Shown: positions 16,570-25,511 of the stretch, piece after piece
Layout of the letters: every line of letters starts with the position of its first letter
How positions within the stretch are numbered: the first letter of the stretch is position 1
From: Chitinophaga caseinilytica
GTDB taxonomy: Bacteria > Bacteroidota > Bacteroidia > Chitinophagales > Chitinophagaceae
Length of the DNA: 64,000 nucleotides
Direction of reading: 5' to 3'
NCBI RefSeq assembly: GCF_038396765.1
Contig: NZ_CP150096.1
Coordinates: 3,641,001-3,705,000 of the forward strand
The notes under the pieces: generated by a model
Databases searched by the model: none
What the model saw: only the letters and a program-made list of their open reading frames with translations
Told to the model about the DNA's origin: nothing
Position numbers and translations under genes: made by a program

Positions 16570-17439
16570 CTAGAAAAATACGGCCGACCATTCCCGCTGG
16601 AAGATGGCTTCGGGTGCCAGTTCGATGATACCTTCCTTCCGGGTGATGTCTCCGTTGGCGCTTACATGGTCTGCGATCCCGCACCACGGCTCGATGCACA
16701 CGAAATCGGCGTTGGGAGCGGCCCAGATCCCCATGTACGGGAATCCCGGAAAACGCAGCTCGAGCCCATGCGGCGTTGTATCGCTGCGGAGGGAAATGGC
16801 GTTGGACGCGAGGTGTTTGAAGACGAGCGCATCTTTCAAAAACAGTGATTTGGTAAGCGGCAGTTCCTGCGCGTTGTCGAAGTACGCAACCGGTTCGTCG
16901 AGGATTTGCCCTTCGGGCGAAAGCGGCCACAGGGCTGCGTTCTCAGGGGCATTGAAGTGGAGCGCGTAGTCGTCGTAATGCGTCCCCTCCGCCAGCGGGA
17001 CCCTGAAAGCAGGATGCGCCCCGATCGAAAAATACATAGGCTGGTCGCCGGTATTTTGCACCGTGTAGCGGACGGTCAGCGTGGCGTCGTTCACCGCATA
17101 CCGGATGCTCAGTGTGAAAGGGAAGGGGTATCGGGCCAGGGAGTCTGCATCGTCTGTCAACACGAACGTCGCCGAATGCGGCGTCTGCTCCGTCAGTTCA
17201 AAGGTTTTATCCCGCGCGAAGCCATGACGCCCCAGTTCGTAGGTTTTCCCGTTGAAACGGTACTGGTTGTTTTTCAGTCCGCCCACGATGGGGAACAGTA
17301 CCGGGCTTTTCTTTCCCCAGAAAGCGGCATCGCCGCTCCAGAGGTATTCCAGATGATTGTCTTTCCGTTGGATAGCCTGCAGTTCCGCGCCTTTCGGGCT
17401 GATCTGCACGCGCAGGATCTCATTCTCGATAGTAGTCAT
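16570..17439 (-). CDS. Aldose 1-epimerase family protein (LacX-type)
   Basis: The 289-residue protein belongs to the mutarotase superfamily, in the LacX-like group. It starts IENEILRVQISPKGAELQAIQRKDNHLEYLWSGDAAFWGKKSPVLFPIVGGLKNN, the usual opening. GRHGFARDKTFEL, YFSIGAHPAFRVPL (His) and FVCIEPWCGIADHV (Glu) carry the likely catalytic His and Glu. It probably interconverts sugar anomers, and the substrate is unknown. It is 9 bases downstream of a DUF5009 gene. A TAnnTTTG element overlaps that gene's stop codon, 4 bases before this ATG. Confidence 0.92.
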   Translation of the reverse strand: MTTIENEILRVQISPKGAELQAIQRKDNHLEYLWSGDAAFWGKKSPVLFPIVGGLKNNQYRFNGKTYELGRHGFARDKTFELTEQTPHSATFVLTDDADSLARYPFPFTLSIRYAVNDATLTVRYTVQNTGDQPMYFSIGAHPAFRVPLAEGTHYDDYALHFNAPENAALWPLSPEGQILDEPVAYFDNAQELPLTKSLFLKDALVFKHLASNAISLRSDTTPHGLELRFPGFPYMGIWAAPNADFVCIEPWCGIADHVSANGDITRKEGIIELAPEAIFQREWSAVFF

Positions 17440-17443
17440 GCTA

Positions 17444-17451
17444 CAAATTTA
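17444..17451 (-). promoter_or_regulatory. Possible internal -7 element for the aldose epimerase gene
   Basis: Minus strand TAAATTTG overlaps the stop codon of the upstream gene and is followed by TAGC and then the ATG at 17439. It could give a leaderless internal transcript, or it could be chance. Confidence 0.35.
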
Positions 17452-18627
17452 CAGTTTCAGCCGGATTCCCCGTTTGCTGATCCATCCCGTCAGTTGAACG
17501 ATGATCAGCGCGAAGGCGAGCGATTTCAACAGCCCGGGAACCCCGCCCCAGGGGAACATCATCGGGATGGACAGTGCGCCCATCAAAGCATAAGCGTAAT
17601 AAGGCATCAGGTAACACAGCAACGTGTCCGTCCCCGCAGGTTTAATGATCCTGAAAGCATCGCCTTTCCCTTTCAGGTCCGCGATCCAGTACACCAGCGT
17701 GAAAACGAACAACGTGATCGCACTGCAGATATACACCCAACTGGGCGTCACCATCACTTTCGAAATGCCCCAGACCGGCCGTGTGGCGATCCCTACCGCC
17801 AGGAGCCCCGCAGCTATGCCGGTTAACCATCCGATAACGGGAATACGGCGCCCTTTCTCCACGAAATCCCGGAAAAGAATGGATGCCACCGTTCCCCCGA
17901 GCACGAGGGCCGCCAGTCCGCCGTCGCCCACCGGGGCCAGGAACCGCCGTAGCGGATGATCTTCCGCGATGAGACCGCCATGCGCCGCCATGTTGAAAGC
18001 CATGCACACGAGCCAAACGCCCAGTACGACGCCGATTTTGCCTTTGCCAAGGATGAAAGTGAGCGCCCCCACGAGGTAAGCCCAGCCAATCAATCCCAAA
18101 ATCCCCCACCAGTACGTCGAAAAGCCCTGCGCCTGCTCGCCGCCGCGGCAAACGCTGACCAACAACAGCAACCCGGCGATGCCGATCGCTTTGAGCACGT
18201 ATTTGCGGACGTTCGGCCAGCCGGCCGGATATTGGTTCCAGATGAGTATGAACGATGTACAGGCGATCGCGTTCCACACCCCGCGCGACAGGCCGGTTGC
18301 CCCCTCGTTCAGGTATTCCCCGTTTACCAATACCAGCCCCATCACCAGCAAACCGATCCCGCGCTCCAGCGCATGGCGGACGAGCGCCCAGGTACCGTCG
18401 CCCTTTTTGATACGGTTGGCCACCGCGTAAGGAATGCTCATACCTACAATGAACAGGAATGCCGGAAACACGGTATCCGCCAGGCCCATACCGTCTTCCC
18501 GGGGCTTGGTGTGCTCGAGCCACAGGGGAATGTCGTGCAGGGTCCAGAGGTCGTTGACGAAGATCATGAGCGTCATCGTCAGGGCACGGGTAATGTCTAT
18601 CGACGCGATTCTTTGGGAAAGGGTCAT
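17449..18627 (-). CDS. DUF5009 / heparan-alpha-glucosaminide N-acetyltransferase-like membrane protein
   Basis: The 392-residue integral membrane protein opens with RIASIDITRALTMTLMIFVNDLWTL, the SxDxxRgltxxxMixVN start of the NAGAT (HGSNAT-like) family. About ten hydrophobic segments follow, for example ADTVFPAFLFIVGMSIPYAV, GIGLLVMGLVLVNGEYL and TLLCYLMPYYAYALMGAL. Relatives transfer acetyl groups across the membrane to sugars. It is next to an aldose epimerase and a polysaccharide lyase gene, which fits glycan use. The substrate is unknown. Confidence 0.88.
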   Translation of the reverse strand: MTLSQRIASIDITRALTMTLMIFVNDLWTLHDIPLWLEHTKPREDGMGLADTVFPAFLFIVGMSIPYAVANRIKKGDGTWALVRHALERGIGLLVMGLVLVNGEYLNEGATGLSRGVWNAIACTSFILIWNQYPAGWPNVRKYVLKAIGIAGLLLLVSVCRGGEQAQGFSTYWWGILGLIGWAYLVGALTFILGKGKIGVVLGVWLVCMAFNMAAHGGLIAEDHPLRRFLAPVGDGGLAALVLGGTVASILFRDFVEKGRRIPVIGWLTGIAAGLLAVGIATRPVWGISKVMVTPSWVYICSAITLFVFTLVYWIADLKGKGDAFRIIKPAGTDTLLCYLMPYYAYALMGALSIPMMFPWGGVPGLLKSLAFALIIVQLTGWISKRGIRLKL

Positions 18628-18656
18628 AAGATGGGTGGAATTTGTGTCAAGATAAA

Positions 18657-18690
18657 CAACGGGGCCGGTAATTTCAACCGCGCCCCGTTG
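18657..18690 (-). terminator. Possible terminator after the PL6 lyase gene
   Basis: CAACGGGG (18657-18664) pairs with CCCCGTTG (18683-18690). On the minus strand it is followed by TTTATCTT, a weak tail. It lies 24 bases after the lyase stop codon. Confidence 0.45.
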
Positions 18691-18713
18691 ACTTTCGTTG
18701 TAACCTTCAGTTT

Positions 18714-20900
18714 TTATCGCGCCACCACCAGGCGTACCTGCCTGTCCATGCGCCCGGATTGCAGCCGCAGGATGTACACGCCCGAAGGCTGTGGTGATTG
18801 CGGCCAGCGCAGCGTATGCTCGCCGGCTTCCTGGCGCGCATTGAACAATGTTTGCGTTTGTCCGTTCATGTTATAGACGGAAATCTGCACGTTTCCCGCT
18901 TTCGGGAGGGAATATTTTATCGTGGATGCCCCGCCGGATACGGGGTTGGGATATACTTCCAGCTTCACTTCCTTCGACAGTTCCCCCGTTCCGCCGTCCA
19001 GTTTCGCCTGCATCAAAGCCCCGCCGCCACCGCTTTCCCCGAACACGCGCAGCTCCGAAATGCTCGCCCAGGTGCCGGTATAATCCGCCGCGCCGGTCAC
19101 GTTGATGCGCACGTACCGCGCCGCTACCGGACTGAAATTATCCGTGATCGGTGAAGCTACCGTTCCCGGCGTGGTGTTGGCGGAACGGTTCACGATTTGC
19201 GTGAAACTGCCGCCAGCCGTGGTTTTGGCCTGGATTGTGAATTGATAGGCGCGGTCGCTGAAACAGACCACTTCCGTTTTCGAAATATCGTACACCGCGC
19301 CCAGGTCCACTTCGAGCCACTGCGGGTACACGCTGGCCGACCAGCGGGTGTTCACATCGCCGTCTACCGCCGAGGTAGCAGGGTTTTCGGGTTGGGGTTG
19401 ACTACTGGCCGTCACGGATTTGTTGAGGGCGAGATTGGCGAGCGCGGGAGGAGCGTCCGGGTCGGGAGGACCGCCCATCCAGGCCGGCCCAACGTCCATC
19501 GAGTCGAGCGGACGATTGGTGACCGTTCCGGACACGCGCTCGTCGGCCCCTGCGTCTTTGGAGGAAGTGCGCGCCTGTCCGTCGATGTCGAACGATACAT
19601 TGATATCTACCGGCAGTCCGGAAATATCGAGCACGCCGCCCCATCCGCCAACGCCGGCGTCTATGGCGGGGCTTGACGCGCCGATGCGCCAGCTGCCCGC
19701 CGATTCCAGTTGCGGGTTGGCGATGGTGATGCCGCCGGGGTTCGTGATGCCGAGGGTGCCGGAGAAAATGTTTCCCTGCCAGGTTTCGGAACCGGTGAGG
19801 GTATTGGCTACGAGCGGTTGGTTGGCGTCTACGACCACGTTATTGGCGACTTTCACGCCGGTGGGGGACAGTGGCCGGGAACCGTTGTTCAGATCGATGG
19901 CGCGGCCGCTGGTGAATTCGCCGATGGTGTTGTAGGCGATCACGCAGCCGTTGATCTGCGGGTTGAAGCGGACTTCCCCGGCCGGGTAATCCTGTCCTTT
20001 CTGGAGGATGATCACTGCATCGCCGGTAGAATTGGCCGCATCCAGGCCATAGAAGAAGTTATTGATGATGTAGTTCTGCGAGCCGATGACGCGCACGCCG
20101 CCGGTTTTGGCTTTTCCTTCGCCGAGGAACCAGTTGGCGTAGAGCACGTTACGGTCGCCGTGGCGGAAGCAGAACTGCCCTTCGGAGCGGCGGAAGGTAT
20201 TGTAGCGGTAGAGGTTTTCCGCGCTTTTGTTGGATATGATCTCGTTTTCGCCGTCGCATTCGCGGAAGAGGTTGTATTGGAAGAGCGTCCGCGAGATATT
20301 GTCCATTTGCCCGGAATAGCCTACCCGTACGGTTTCTCCGCCATTTACGCCGAGCGGCGGGCGGCGGGAAAAGTGGTTGTATTCCACCACATGGAAGTCG
20401 GCGGTTTTATCGCGCACTTCGATCTGGAGGGTGGGGTCTACGGTGTTTTTACCTTCGAAATGGCAATGGTCGAGGCGGGCGCGAAGTCCGTCGAGCACCA
20501 TCCATTTCGATCCGGAATTGAAGTTGATGATGGCGCACTGCGTGATGCGGTTGTAGCTGCCGCGGATGGTGACCACGTTGCCGGTGACGGTGCCGTTGGT
20601 CCATTTGAACCCGCGTACTACCAGGTAAGTGCCGGTGACGTTGAGGGTGGAATTGCCCGTGAACGTGACGCCGCCGGGCGTTTGGGCGCGCATTTCTATA
20701 GCGGCGGTTGAGGTGCCGGAGGAACTGAAAGTGATGGCGGCATTGTTCCAGGTGCCGTTTTGCAGAATGATGCGATCGCCGGGCTGCGCGGCCGAAATGG
20801 CGGCGTTGAGCGCGGTCATGTCAGACACGTTGCGATCGATGGCCGAAGCGCCGGTACAGCATAATAGCAGGCAAACTAGCCAGTGGTAACGTTTTCGCAT
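18714..20900 (-). CDS. Polysaccharide lyase family 6 (alginate lyase / chondroitinase B-like), secreted, T9SS
   Basis: The start at 20900 (MRKRYHWLVCLLLCC) yields a signal peptide ending near GASA, then a right-handed beta-helix of PL6 type (about residues 20-440). ISNKS and FRHGDRN, containing the Lys and Arg used for catalysis in chondroitinase B, are both present, along with NGGETVRVGYSGQ. A discoidin (F5/8 type C) module follows (NKSVTASSQPQPENPATSAVDGD, about 485-640). The last 80 residues are a type A T9SS sorting domain (EVYPNPVSGGASTIKYSL). Such enzymes cleave alginate or dermatan by beta-elimination. It is not next to susCD or other alginate genes. Confidence 0.93.
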   Translation of the reverse strand: MRKRYHWLVCLLLCCTGASAIDRNVSDMTALNAAISAAQPGDRIILQNGTWNNAAITFSSSGTSTAAIEMRAQTPGGVTFTGNSTLNVTGTYLVVRGFKWTNGTVTGNVVTIRGSYNRITQCAIINFNSGSKWMVLDGLRARLDHCHFEGKNTVDPTLQIEVRDKTADFHVVEYNHFSRRPPLGVNGGETVRVGYSGQMDNISRTLFQYNLFRECDGENEIISNKSAENLYRYNTFRRSEGQFCFRHGDRNVLYANWFLGEGKAKTGGVRVIGSQNYIINNFFYGLDAANSTGDAVIILQKGQDYPAGEVRFNPQINGCVIAYNTIGEFTSGRAIDLNNGSRPLSPTGVKVANNVVVDANQPLVANTLTGSETWQGNIFSGTLGITNPGGITIANPQLESAGSWRIGASSPAIDAGVGGWGGVLDISGLPVDINVSFDIDGQARTSSKDAGADERVSGTVTNRPLDSMDVGPAWMGGPPDPDAPPALANLALNKSVTASSQPQPENPATSAVDGDVNTRWSASVYPQWLEVDLGAVYDISKTEVVCFSDRAYQFTIQAKTTAGGSFTQIVNRSANTTPGTVASPITDNFSPVAARYVRINVTGAADYTGTWASISELRVFGESGGGGALMQAKLDGGTGELSKEVKLEVYPNPVSGGASTIKYSLPKAGNVQISVYNMNGQTQTLFNARQEAGEHTLRWPQSPQPSGVYILRLQSGRMDRQVRLVVAR

Positions 20901-21120
20901 AAGTGGAATTTGGGTGATGAAAAAGCGGTGTCGCAGACGGGAAGATGATAAATCTTGCAATGCGGAAAACGTATTCATTTTCAATGCTTGCCAGGCATGA
21001 TTGGATAATGGCGGAATGATTTTTTCGGTAGCTGGATGCGTATTTTCATAACTATCGGGAATGGCTGGATTCGAATATATGCAAACGATTGCATATTTGC
21101 GAATATTTTTTGGGGATATA
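20901..21120. other. Gap between the map and PL6 genes, nothing recognised
   Basis: The stretch is AT-richer than its surroundings and holds the upstream region of the lyase. I found no clear TAnnTTTG element, ORF or RNA. It carries ATGCAAACGATTGCAT near 21075, a short inverted repeat that could be an operator. Confidence 0.3.
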
Positions 21121-21153
21121 AAAAAGCGACAGCCTCCGGTCGGGGACTGTCGC
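21121..21153 (-). terminator. Rho-independent terminator of map
   Basis: GCGACAG (21126-21132) pairs with CTGTCGC (21147-21153). Read on the minus strand it is followed by TTTTT. Confidence 0.8.
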
Positions 21154-21175
21154 GCAGTATTTTTTTAGAGGGGAT

Positions 21176-21940
21176 TTAACTCCAGATTTCGTTGCCTTCG
21201 GTGAGGAGAACGGGGGCGCCGTCGGTTACCATGATGGTGTGCTCATGCTGGGCCACGAAGCTGCCGTCTTTGGTCTGGAGCGTCCAGCCATCGCCGTTTT
21301 CATAGGCCCAGGTAGCCCGGGTGGAAATGAAGGTTTCGATGGCCACCACGCCGTTCTTGCGGAAACGGGCACGGTTGTATTTGTCGTAGTAGTTGGCGAT
21401 GGAATGGGGCTCTTCGTGGAGGCTGCGGCCGATGCCGTGGCCGGTGAGGTTTTCTATCACCCGGTAGCCTCTTTTCTTCGCTTCCGCTTCGATCAAACCG
21501 CCGATTTCGGCAATTTTCACACCGTCGCGGATATTGGCGATCGCTTTGCGGAGAATGTCACGCGAGGCATCCACGAGTTTCTGATGACCGTAGATATCCT
21601 CCCCGAGCACGAAAGAACCACCGTTATCCGCCCAGAACCCGTTCAGTTCGGCGGATACGTCCACGTTTACGAGGTCGCCCTCCTGCAGGATGCGCTTCAG
21701 CGAGGGGATGCCGTGCGCGATCTCGTTGTTGACCGAGATGCAGGTCCAGCCAGGGAAACCATACGTCAGTTTAGGCGCGCTTTTGGCCCCGAAGGCCGCC
21801 AGCACGGCATTGCCGAATTCGTCCAGTTCACCGGTCGACATTCCCGGGCGGGCGTGTTCCCGCATAGCTTTCAGGGTGAGGGCTACCGCTTCTCCGGCCG
21901 CCTGCATGCCCTGTAATTCCGCTTCGTTCGTGATAGACAT
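21176..21940 (-). CDS. map: Type I methionine aminopeptidase
   Basis: MetAP removes the initiator Met from new proteins. The 254-residue product has all five metal ligands of the pita-bread fold in order: Asp in LVNVDVSAELNG, Asp in GFWADNGGSF, His in LTGHGIGRSLHEEPHS, Glu in AIETFIS, and Glu in QHEHTIMV. The opening (LQGMQAAGEAVALTLKAMREHARPGMSTGELD) is also standard. The start at 21940 gives MSITNEAEL. It is not in the ribosomal protein cluster, so it is probably an extra MetAP copy. A terminator follows. Confidence 0.95.
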   Translation of the reverse strand: MSITNEAELQGMQAAGEAVALTLKAMREHARPGMSTGELDEFGNAVLAAFGAKSAPKLTYGFPGWTCISVNNEIAHGIPSLKRILQEGDLVNVDVSAELNGFWADNGGSFVLGEDIYGHQKLVDASRDILRKAIANIRDGVKIAEIGGLIEAEAKKRGYRVIENLTGHGIGRSLHEEPHSIANYYDKYNRARFRKNGVVAIETFISTRATWAYENGDGWTLQTKDGSFVAQHEHTIMVTDGAPVLLTEGNEIWS

Positions 21941-21997
21941 GGGTTTCGTTATCTGTTTGTCGCAATTTAATCAATAATAGGCATTGGCACATGGGTA

Positions 21998-22324
21998 TTA
22001 GTGCTTAGGCGGCTTGCCGGGGCGGGAGAGGCGTTTGAGCGCCTTCTCGATGGTGTCCATCCGCTTGCGGATCTTCTCCGCCGCCGCATCTAGGGTAAAA
22101 CCTTCGTCGAGCAGCTCCTTGATGAGGAGCATCTTCTTGATATTGGCATAATCGTACCGCCGGTTCTTGCCTTCTTCCTCCGTCAGGCTGATGATAATAC
22201 CCTTGTCTTCCCAATACCGGATCTGCCTGGCCGGGATCCCCGTGATCTGGGATACTTCCCCGATCCCCACTACCAGGCGCCCCAGGAACTCAAAATCGAA
22301 CTGCAAATCTTCCGTCGTGTCCAT
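21998..22324 (-). CDS. MerR family transcriptional regulator, short form
   Basis: The 108-residue product has the MerR DNA-binding domain: LVVGIGEVSQITGIPARQIRYWEDKGII at about residues 17-44, then the wing (TEEEGKNRRYDYANIKKMLLIKELLDEGFTLDAAAEKIRKRM). A short dimerisation helix and a basic tail follow. It has no effector domain and no Cys, so metal sensing is unlikely. Its ATG directly follows a 17-base palindrome on the plus strand (22326-22342), and a nearly identical one lies 57 bases away. The simplest reading is autoregulation and control of the divergent NTF2-like gene. Confidence 0.9.
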   Translation of the reverse strand: MDTTEDLQFDFEFLGRLVVGIGEVSQITGIPARQIRYWEDKGIIISLTEEEGKNRRYDYANIKKMLLIKELLDEGFTLDAAAEKIRKRMDTIEKALKRLSRPGKPPKH

Positions 22325-22325
22325 T

Positions 22326-22342
22326 TTGTAAATTATTTACAA
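22326..22342. promoter_or_regulatory. MerR operator candidate, copy 1
   Basis: TTGTAAATTATTTACAA is a perfect 17-base palindrome around a central T. It ends 2 bases before the MerR start codon on the minus strand, where binding would block transcription or translation of merR itself. Confidence 0.65.
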
Positions 22343-22382
22343 TGATTGTTGTGAAATTAAAAACTATTCCCTTAATTTGCAA

Positions 22383-22399
22383 TTGTAAATAATTTACAA
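22383..22399. promoter_or_regulatory. MerR operator candidate, copy 2
   Basis: TTGTAAATAATTTACAA differs from copy 1 only at the centre. The two centres are 57 bases apart, between the divergent merR and NTF2-like genes. Confidence 0.65.
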
Positions 22400-22471
22400 A
22401 ACAGGACATTTAATTACATTGTATGCCTCAAACCGCCACTGGCGGCATTTGATCCCGCAAAATCTTGACTC

Positions 22472-22966
22472 ATGAAAAGGCTATTTATCGTGCTTTGCCT
22501 GGCCGGCGGATTCGTTCCGGCACAGGCCCGGAACCCCCATGCCCAGGCGCCCCGCTTCCATGAAGCGCCCGCCAAATCCACCGTTCAGGCCTTTTTCGCC
22601 GCATTCGGCAAAGGCGACCTGGAAGCCCTCGTCCAAACCTTCGACCCCGCCGCGGAAATCACGGCCGTTCGCGCCGGCAACCGTGCCGCCGGACAAATCT
22701 ACGGTTCCTACAAAGGCCACGCCGGCGTGCGGGAATTCGTGGCCGGCCTCGGCGCCGCCTTCCAGACGCAGGCGTTCACGGTAGAGCAGGTGATCGGCGA
22801 AGGGGAAACCGTGTTCGCCAGCGGCAAATTCACGCACCTCGTGAAAGCCACCGGCAAAACGTTTTCCAGCGATTGGGCGCTGAAATGCACCGTTCGCAAC
22901 GGCAAGATCGTATCGTACCACTTCTATGAAGATTCCGCCGCCTATGCGCAGGCCAGCGGCGCCTGA
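22472..22966 (+). CDS. Secreted NTF2-like (SnoaL-type) protein
   Basis: The product has a signal peptide (MKRLFIVLCLAGGFVPAQA) and then a single NTF2-like fold: STVQAFFAAFGKGDLEALVQTFDPAAEITAV at about residues 36-66, then YKGHAGVREFVAGLGAAFQTQAFTVEQVIGEGETVFASGKFTHLV and WALKCTVRNGKIVSYHFYEDSAAY. This is the usual ketosteroid-isomerase-like domain, found in many small-molecule binding or isomerase proteins, so function cannot be assigned. It is divergent from merR, and its upstream region contains the second MerR palindrome, so MerR may control it. Confidence 0.85.
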   Translation: MKRLFIVLCLAGGFVPAQARNPHAQAPRFHEAPAKSTVQAFFAAFGKGDLEALVQTFDPAAEITAVRAGNRAAGQIYGSYKGHAGVREFVAGLGAAFQTQAFTVEQVIGEGETVFASGKFTHLVKATGKTFSSDWALKCTVRNGKIVSYHFYEDSAAYAQASGA

Positions 22967-23092
22967 TCCCATGCAGCCGTGCTTATGCCGCGGGGCCCTT
23001 TGCAACGGGGGCTCCGCGGATCCTTTATCCTGCAATCCCAAAATTCCATGCTTCCTGCGTTCCCGTTTGCCGCGGGTTCCGTAATTTAGGAC

Positions 23093-23797
23093 ATGCGAAA
23101 GATTGTTTTAGCCAGTACATCGACTTTATTCGGTCAGGATTACCTCACTTACCTGGAACCCGCTATCCGCGAACTGTTCGCCGGCATTCCGGAGATCGTT
23201 TTCATCCCATATGCGCGCCCCGGCGGCATTTCCCACGACGATTACACCGCCCGTGCCGCAGCGGCCTTCGCTGCCTGGGGCATCCAGGTGCGGGGCCTGC
23301 ATACTTTCCCCGATCCGGAAGTGGCCATCCGGCATGCCGCGGGTTACTTCACCGGGGGCGGCAATACCTTCCTCCTCGTCAAACAACTGCACGAAAATAA
23401 ACTCATGGATTTGCTGGCCGCCGAAGTGGAAGGAGGGAAGCCTTACCTGGGCACGAGCGCCGGCAGCAACATCGGCGGGGTGAACATGCAAACCACCAAC
23501 GACATGCCCATCGTGTACCCGCCCAGTTTCCAGACCATGGACCTCGTTCCCTTCAACCTCAACCCCCATTACCTCGATCCGCAACCCGATTCCGGGCATA
23601 TGGGCGAAACCCGCGAAACCCGCATCCGCGAGTTCCACACCCAGCAAAACATTCCGGTTGTAGGCCTGCGCGAAGGCAGCTGGATCGAAGTAAAAGGAAC
23701 GGAGATCACACTGCGGGGCAATGGCAGCGCCAGGATCTTCAAAGCCGGTCATGAACCTTATGAAATGCCGTCCGGCGGTAACCTGTCCCTCATCTGA
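23093..23797 (+). CDS. pepE: Dipeptidase E (peptidase S51)
   Basis: PepE cleaves Asp-X dipeptides with a glutamine-amidotransferase-like fold. The 234-residue product has GTSAGSN with nucleophile S122, and D137 and H159 (NPHYLD) fit the Ser-His-Asp triad of Salmonella PepE (S120, D135, H157, shifted by two). The strand FTGGGNTFLLV (about 86-96) and the opening KIVLASTSTLFGQDYLTYLEP are typical. It is alone, with a good terminator after it. Confidence 0.92.
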   Translation: MRKIVLASTSTLFGQDYLTYLEPAIRELFAGIPEIVFIPYARPGGISHDDYTARAAAAFAAWGIQVRGLHTFPDPEVAIRHAAGYFTGGGNTFLLVKQLHENKLMDLLAAEVEGGKPYLGTSAGSNIGGVNMQTTNDMPIVYPPSFQTMDLVPFNLNPHYLDPQPDSGHMGETRETRIREFHTQQNIPVVGLREGSWIEVKGTEITLRGNGSARIFKAGHEPYEMPSGGNLSLI

Positions 23798-23820
23798 TCC
23801 TCTTTTTCAGCTAAATATTT

Positions 23821-23850
23821 AGCGGGCGGCTTACCGGTCGCCCGCTTTTT
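23821..23850 (+). terminator. Rho-independent terminator of pepE
   Basis: AGCGGGCG (23821-23828) pairs with CGCCCGCT (23839-23846), followed by T residues. Confidence 0.88.
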
Positions 23851-23980
23851 CTGCCATTCCATCCAGTTATTTGATAATTTCTTCAACAATTTTCACCGTT
23901 AGTGGAGCTTTTCTGAAAAAAGTGGAAATGTTTATTAATTTAACCGGCTCTTTATTGTCTACAAGCTCAACCAATTCACT

Positions 23981-25437
23981 ATGAGTTCAAATCGGAGAAA
24001 TTTCCTTCGCCACCTGGCGATCGGTTCCGGCGCACTGATGACCGGTATCCCGTCTTTCGCATCTTCCGTTCCCAGCGATGAGGAACTGAAAATCGCGTTG
24101 GATCAATCCAAGAAATCGCAACGCTTCAACATGAGCGGTTATGCCGCTCCCAAGATCGACAAGGTGCGGATCGGTTTCATCGGACAGGGTATGCGCGGGC
24201 CGGGTGCGGTTCAGCGTATGTCGTATATCGATGGTGTTGAGATCGTAGCCATCTGCGACCTGCTGCCCGAGCGCGCCACCAAATCGAACGGCATCGTTAC
24301 GAAAATGGGCCGCCCTGCGGCCAAGGAATATTCCGGCGCCAATGGCTGGAAGGAAATGATCGATAAGGAGAAACTGGACCTGGTGTACATCACCACGCCC
24401 TGGGACCTCCACACCCCTATGGCCCTTTACGCCATGGAACACGGTTGCCACGCAGCGTCCGAAGTGCCCATCGCGCTTACGCTCGAAGATTGCTGGAAAC
24501 TCGTGGAAACTTCCGAGCGCACCAAAAAGCATTGCATGATGCTGGAGAACTGCTGCTACGACTTCTTCGAGCTGCTGACGCTCAACATGGCGCGCCAGGG
24601 CCTCTTCGGCGAAATCGTACACGCAGAAGGCGCGTATATCCACGATCTGCGCGATCTCAACTTCTCGAAAAAAGGGTACCAGAACATGTGGCGCCTCCGC
24701 GAGAACATCGCCCACAACGGCAGCCTGTACCCGACCCACGGCCTCGGCCCCATCGCACAGTGCATGAACATCAACCGCGGCGATAAAATGGATTACCTCG
24801 TGTCTATGTCCAGCAACGATTTCATGATGGGCGAGATCGCGAAAGCCAAAGCGGCCGAAGATCCGTTCTTCAACGAATTCGTAGGCAAAAACTACCGCGG
24901 CCAGATGAACACCACCACCATCAAAACCGCTAAAGGCAAAACGTTGATGGTACAGCACGATGTAACTTCCCCCGCCCGTATTCCCGCATCCACCTCGTGA
25001 GCGGTACCAAAGGCGTAGCCAGCAAATGGCCCGATCCCGAACGCATCGCTTTCGGCCATGACTGGATCAGCGAAGCGGAACTGAAGAAACTCTACGACCA
25101 ATACACACCGGAAATCATCCGCAAAATCGGTGAAATGGCGAAGAAAGTCGGCGGTCATGGCGGTATGGACTTCATGATGGACTGGCGCCTCATCGACTGT
25201 CTGCGCAACGGCCTCCCGCTGGACCAGGATGTGTACGACGGCGTGGCATGGAGCTGCATCTTCCCGCTGAGCGGAAAATCCATCGCGAAACGTTCTTCCA
25301 GCGTAGATATTCCCGACTTTACCCGCGGCGCCTGGAAAACCAACGCCCCCGTTGAACTGACGCTGAAAGGCGGCGGCACCACCGGCGTGATCGGCGTGGA
25401 AAAGAAAGGTGAGTCCAAGCAATTGAACGTGCACTAA
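23981..25437 (+). pseudogene. GH109-like glycosidase (Gfo/Idh/MocA fold), broken by a one-base deletion
   Basis: Two adjacent frames together encode one Gfo/Idh/MocA-type protein of about 485 residues. The first (23981-25000) starts with a Tat-like leader (SNRRNFLRHLAIGSG) and has the Rossmann motif IGFIGQGMRGPGAVQ and TTPWDLHTPMALYAMEHGCHAASEVP. It ends in TSPARIPASTS because of a shift at the C run 24969-24973. Adding one C restores TSPRPYSRIHLVSGTKG and joins the second frame (to 25437), which has GGHGGMDF and MDWRLIDCLRNG, typical of the GH109 group (alpha-N-acetylgalactosaminidase type, NAD-dependent). Either the gene is truly inactivated or the base is a sequencing error. Confidence 0.85.
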
Positions 25438-25459
25438 TCCCGCACGCAAACGATACCTG

Positions 25460-25491
25460 GCGCTCTCCTTTACCGGGAGAGCGCTTTTTTT
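25460..25491 (+). terminator. Rho-independent terminator of the GH109-like gene
   Basis: GCGCTCTCC (25460-25468) pairs with GGAGAGCGC (25476-25484), followed by seven T. Confidence 0.92.
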
Positions 25492-25511
25492 ACAACCTAC
25501 CGCTACCTGCT

